Shown: positions 5,786 through 7,905 of the stretch, piece after piece
How positions within the stretch are numbered: position 1 is the first letter of the stretch
Layout: the number at the start of each line of letters is the position of its first letter
NCBI GenBank assembly: GCA_002338605.1
Contig: DDIP01000102.1
Location: 19,896-27,800, forward strand
Reading direction: 5' to 3'
Source of the DNA: Proteobacteria bacterium UBA1847
GTDB lineage: Bacteria; Pseudomonadota; Gammaproteobacteria; Steroidobacterales; Woeseiaceae
Length of the DNA stretch: 7,905 nt
Notes under the pieces: model-generated
Told to the model about the DNA's origin: nothing
Seen by the model: the letters and a program-made list of their open reading frames with translations, nothing else
The model's database searches: none
Made by a program: the position numbers and the translations under genes

Positions 5786-6286
5786 ATGTATTTTCCAATG
5801 CCGGAAGGCGATCCATGCTTCTTTTGCGAGATTTCGAACGGCAACAGTCATCAATGGCAAATCGTCGAAGAAGACGAATTAACAATGACCCTGCTGAATG
5901 GTCGCCAATTCGAGATTGGCCAATGTATCGTGATCGCGCGCCGCCATGCACCGACCCTACTTGACTTAGAAGAAGCCGAAGAATCTGCTGTAATGGCCGC
6001 CGCCAAACGAGTAACAAGAGCATTGGTTCAATCCTATTCCCCAGACGGCGTTCTGCTCTATCAGAACAACGGCGTCGGAAGCGGTCAGGAAGTACCACAC
6101 TTCCACCTACACGTTGTCCCCCGGCAACCCGAAAGTGACTGGGGGTTCGGTCCTCCGCACCTGGAAAGACTGGAAAGAGAAGGCCGATTGGCGCACCAAG
6201 ATCATCTGGTCGTTACGGACGCGAAGAAACAGGCTGTTGCAGAAATTCGTCGGAACTTGTGCACGGCTCCTCGTGCGGACGATTGA
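5786..6286 (+). CDS. HIT-family (histidine triad) nucleotide-binding hydrolase
   Basis: Cytoplasmic HIT proteins hydrolyse or transfer nucleoside monophosphates from substrates such as AMP-lysine, Ap4A or adenylylated intermediates. The 166 residues contain PCFFCEI with Cys11 and Cys14, His54 in ARRHAPT, QNNGVGSGQEV (93-103), and the triad HFHLHV with His105, 107 and 109. Cys11, Cys14, His54 and His105 match the zinc site of HINT-like and related HIT proteins. The catalytic His is expected to be His107. The tail of about 50 residues beyond VVPR is longer than in minimal HINT proteins of about 115 residues. The start ATG at 5786 has AGGA at 5776-5779 with 6-base spacing, the best ribosome site in this gene row. 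It lies between the Nudix-like and HAD genes, giving three phosphoester-handling families in a row. Its substrate is unknown. Confidence 0.9.
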   Translation: MYFPMPEGDPCFFCEISNGNSHQWQIVEEDELTMTLLNGRQFEIGQCIVIARRHAPTLLDLEEAEESAVMAAAKRVTRALVQSYSPDGVLLYQNNGVGSGQEVPHFHLHVVPRQPESDWGFGPPHLERLEREGRLAHQDHLVVTDAKKQAVAEIRRNLCTAPRADD

Positions 6287-6361
6287 AGGTAGTTCGACCG
6301 GAGATAGAGTGATGTCCACTACCCAACGGCCCCCGTCCAATTTCAATCTGAGATTCAGCAA

Positions 6362-6970
6362 ATGCGAGCGATAATATTCGACTTGGATGGGACATTGCTG
6401 CAGTCAATGGCAGTAGATTGCGAAATCTTGGAGCGGTCAATTGCGGAAATTCTCGGCTCAGTTCGGTTTCGAGACAACTACAATTGCTATGACAATGTTA
6501 CCGACCGTGGAATAGTTGAGGAACTCATGGTTGACAATGGTTTCGCGCCGAATATAAGCACTGTCAACGCAGTCCGGGATGCATTCGTGCATGCATTGAG
6601 CAATCACATTGAAAGGTCAGGTCCGTTCATTGCGGTTCGAGGGGCCTCTCAGTTCCTTGGACAGCTTTGCACTGATGCAAATACTCGGGTGGCAATTGCA
6701 ACAGGCTGCTGGCGGAAGTCGGCTATGCTGAAACTTGAGTCGTCCGGTTTGGAAATATCCGGCATTCCAATCGCGACTTGTGACGACACTGCATCGAGAA
6801 CTGAGATCATGCAAATAGCACTCGGACAGCTGGGGGCGCCTTTTAGTTCGGTGACATACTTCGGCGATGCGCTGTGGGATGTCGAAGCGTGTGAAGCACT
6901 TGATTGGCGTTTTGTTGCCGTCGGTTCCGATCTTGCCGGAATAGAATCCTACGAAGGACTGTTGATCTGA
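6362..6970 (+). CDS. HAD-family hydrolase (phosphoglycolate-phosphatase-like)
   Basis: Haloacid-dehalogenase-superfamily phosphatase, 202 residues, with an alpha-helical cap of subclass I type between motifs I and II. Motif I FDLDGTLL gives nucleophile Asp7 and acid/base Asp9. Motif II is IATGCWRKS with Thr114. Motif III, where most members have a lysine, reads DDTASRTEIM, so Arg146 seems to substitute. Motif IV is YFGDALWDVEAC with Asp169 and Asp173. The cap (about 15-90) is helical and would set substrate choice. It resembles Gph/PGPase relatives, but specificity in this superfamily cannot be read from such motifs. The start ATG at 6362 gives motif I at the expected distance from the N-terminus; no strong ribosome site is visible. 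A 75-base gap separates it from the HIT gene and contains AATCT/AGATT (6345-6355), a small palindrome. It converges with the haloperoxidase gene. Confidence 0.88.
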   Translation: MRAIIFDLDGTLLQSMAVDCEILERSIAEILGSVRFRDNYNCYDNVTDRGIVEELMVDNGFAPNISTVNAVRDAFVHALSNHIERSGPFIAVRGASQFLGQLCTDANTRVAIATGCWRKSAMLKLESSGLEISGIPIATCDDTASRTEIMQIALGQLGAPFSSVTYFGDALWDVEACEALDWRFVAVGSDLAGIESYEGLLI

Positions 6971-7040
6971 TCTGGCCGACTACTATACTTTTCGTCTTGC
7001 AATGAACCGACATTCAAACGGCAAGGCTTGGAAAAAGCAG

Positions 7041-7076
7041 CCGCTCAGATTGAATGCGAAGAAAGGGTCAGGAGTT
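7041..7076. repeat. Short dispersed repeat, copy 2
   Basis: CCGCTCA at 7041-7047 and the pattern GAAGAAnGGGTCAnGAGT at 7057-7075 match the repeat at 1501-1530, with a gap 6 bases longer between the blocks. It lies just beyond the 3' end of the haloperoxidase gene in the 117-base convergent gap. No T-rich terminator is evident in that gap. Confidence 0.4.
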
Positions 7077-7087
7077 GCCCCTCGTCT

Positions 7088-7905
7088 TTACTGAGGCCTT
7101 CGTACCAGCCGCGTCGTTATTACGTTGCGGCCTACCTGTTGGCCCAGGTCAAATCCGGCAATCGAATCGTAGCGAAAGTGGATGCCGAGATACACGCGGG
7201 AAATCGCGCACTCCATCGCGGCATCGGAGAAGCTATCGAAGCTGCGGGTAGCCGGCAACATCTGGATCTTGCCTGAGAATGGGCCCGCAATATCGACCTG
7301 CTCCGTGCGCATCGTGAACGAGTATTCCTTTCCGAATACTTCGGCAAATGCGCTCTGCGCTGCGGCGCAGGCTGCTCCGTGGGCGGACGGGTAGGATGGA
7401 AATGCATAGGTATGTTGATGTGTGTTGGTCCAGGACTCTTCGGGGACTGTGTTCGGGTTGCCGTCGTTCGCCGCCCATCTAATAGCGGTGTACGGCCGCC
7501 AGTGATTGTAGAAAAATTTGTTTTCGAAAACGCTCACGTAGGCGTCAAAGATAGCCATATTCAAAAGCGCGAAGAGTCTGGCAGACTCAACCAGCTCAAG
7601 ATCTTCTTGCGCAACAAGGTCTCGGGCAAGACGATTGTGTGAATTCTCCGCAAAGTCTTTCCACCAAAGCGCGAGATGCGTTTGGTCCGGGGTTCGGCTC
7701 ATACTTTGAAACCGACCAACCGCTTTTACTTCATCGAAGGCCTCCGTGTAAGCATCGCTGTCTATATCGGGAGGTGGCAGTGCGCGAAACTGGTCAGCAC
7801 TATCCAGGGCGAAACCATTCGCTTTTCCCCAGCCTGCGCCGAATATGAACCCTTGTGGTGTGCTGCTGTGTTCGGAAAATTCCGCGTAGACTCCTGGCCC
7901 CATCG
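7088..7905 (-). CDS. Vanadium-dependent haloperoxidase / PAP2-superfamily protein, 5' partial
   Basis: Relatives use vanadate and hydrogen peroxide to oxidise halides, or act as acid phosphatases with the same active site; bacterial members are usually exported. The gene runs off the right edge, and the ATG at 7903 is likely internal. Numbered from it, 271 residues carry all three active-site motifs: KFFYNHWRP (Lys129, Arg136), PSYPSAHG (Ser173, His175), and SRVYLGIHFRYD (Ser235, Arg236, His242, Asp246). Lys-x6-Arg, the SxH element and Arg-x5-His match the vanadate ligands and catalytic histidines of haloperoxidases. The glycine of the usual PSGH is alanine here, as in many bacterial homologues. 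The protein ends about 25 residues after the last motif, normal for the family. Whether it is a true haloperoxidase, and which halide it uses, cannot be told. Stop TAA is at 7090-7088. No functional link to the neighbouring plus-strand genes is visible. Confidence 0.9.
   Translation of the reverse strand, partial: MGPGVYAEFSEHSSTPQGFIFGAGWGKANGFALDSADQFRALPPPDIDSDAYTEAFDEVKAVGRFQSMSRTPDQTHLALWWKDFAENSHNRLARDLVAQEDLELVESARLFALLNMAIFDAYVSVFENKFFYNHWRPYTAIRWAANDGNPNTVPEESWTNTHQHTYAFPSYPSAHGAACAAAQSAFAEVFGKEYSFTMRTEQVDIAGPFSGKIQMLPATRSFDSFSDAAMECAISRVYLGIHFRYDSIAGFDLGQQVGRNVITTRLVRRPQ

Noticed and set aside
5465..5860. Minus-strand open frame of 131 codons across the Nudix/HIT junction.
   Set aside because: It crosses two well-supported plus-strand genes and shows no recognisable domain, so it is an antisense shadow.
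6971..7087. Bidirectional terminator between the HAD and haloperoxidase genes.
   Set aside because: No stable GC hairpin followed by a T-run could be read in this gap; the GGG/CCC around 7064-7080 does not pair well.
7379..7848. Plus-strand open frames opposite the haloperoxidase gene.
   Set aside because: The minus strand carries all haloperoxidase motifs; the plus-strand translations lack any domain or ribosome site.

Overview
The window looks like an accessory stretch of a gammaproteobacterial chromosome, probably an aquatic or soil member near the Xanthomonadales, Steroidobacterales or Woeseiales. This is inferred from protein style only: M56 'BlaR1-like' proteins with secretin-like tails, a vanadium haloperoxidase, and many small stand-alone genes separated by repeat-bearing gaps. 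Base composition is balanced. No RNA genes, CRISPR array, transposase or integrase gene is visible.

Left part (1-4141): two M56-family membrane metallopeptidases converge. The plus-strand copy (2-1435) runs in from the left edge and carries a large periplasmic C-terminal domain. On the minus strand is a tight three-gene operon. A BlaI/MecI-type repressor (4087-3713) overlaps by 4 bases a second, sensor-less M56 protein (3716-2733), and 5 bases further comes a secreted alpha/beta-hydrolase esterase (2727-1600). In front of the repressor gene are a TTGACA-type promoter and two near-identical 18-bp operators, centred 21 bp apart, that closely resemble known BlaI/MecI operators. The operon is therefore very likely autorepressed and released by proteolysis of the repressor. 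The esterase takes the place that a beta-lactamase or penicillin-binding protein has in classical bla/mec systems.

Middle part (4142-6970): five small plus-strand genes, each with its own gap. They are a secreted protein of unknown function, an unrecognised 109-aa protein, a Nudix-fold protein with a degraded catalytic box, a HIT-family nucleotide hydrolase/transferase and a HAD-family phosphatase. A degenerate 45-bp direct repeat flanks the first of them, giving a cassette-like look. Nudix, HIT and HAD lie 39 and 75 bases apart and could be co-transcribed as a nucleotide-metabolite hydrolase set.

Right part (6971-7905): a 117-base convergent gap holds a short repeat related to one at 1501-1530. 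The 3' part of a minus-strand vanadium-dependent haloperoxidase/PAP2-superfamily gene then runs off the right edge.

The most interesting unit is the blaI-M56-esterase operon with its double operator: a BlaI-controlled regulon that appears to have lost the penicillin-sensor domain and uses a secreted serine esterase.
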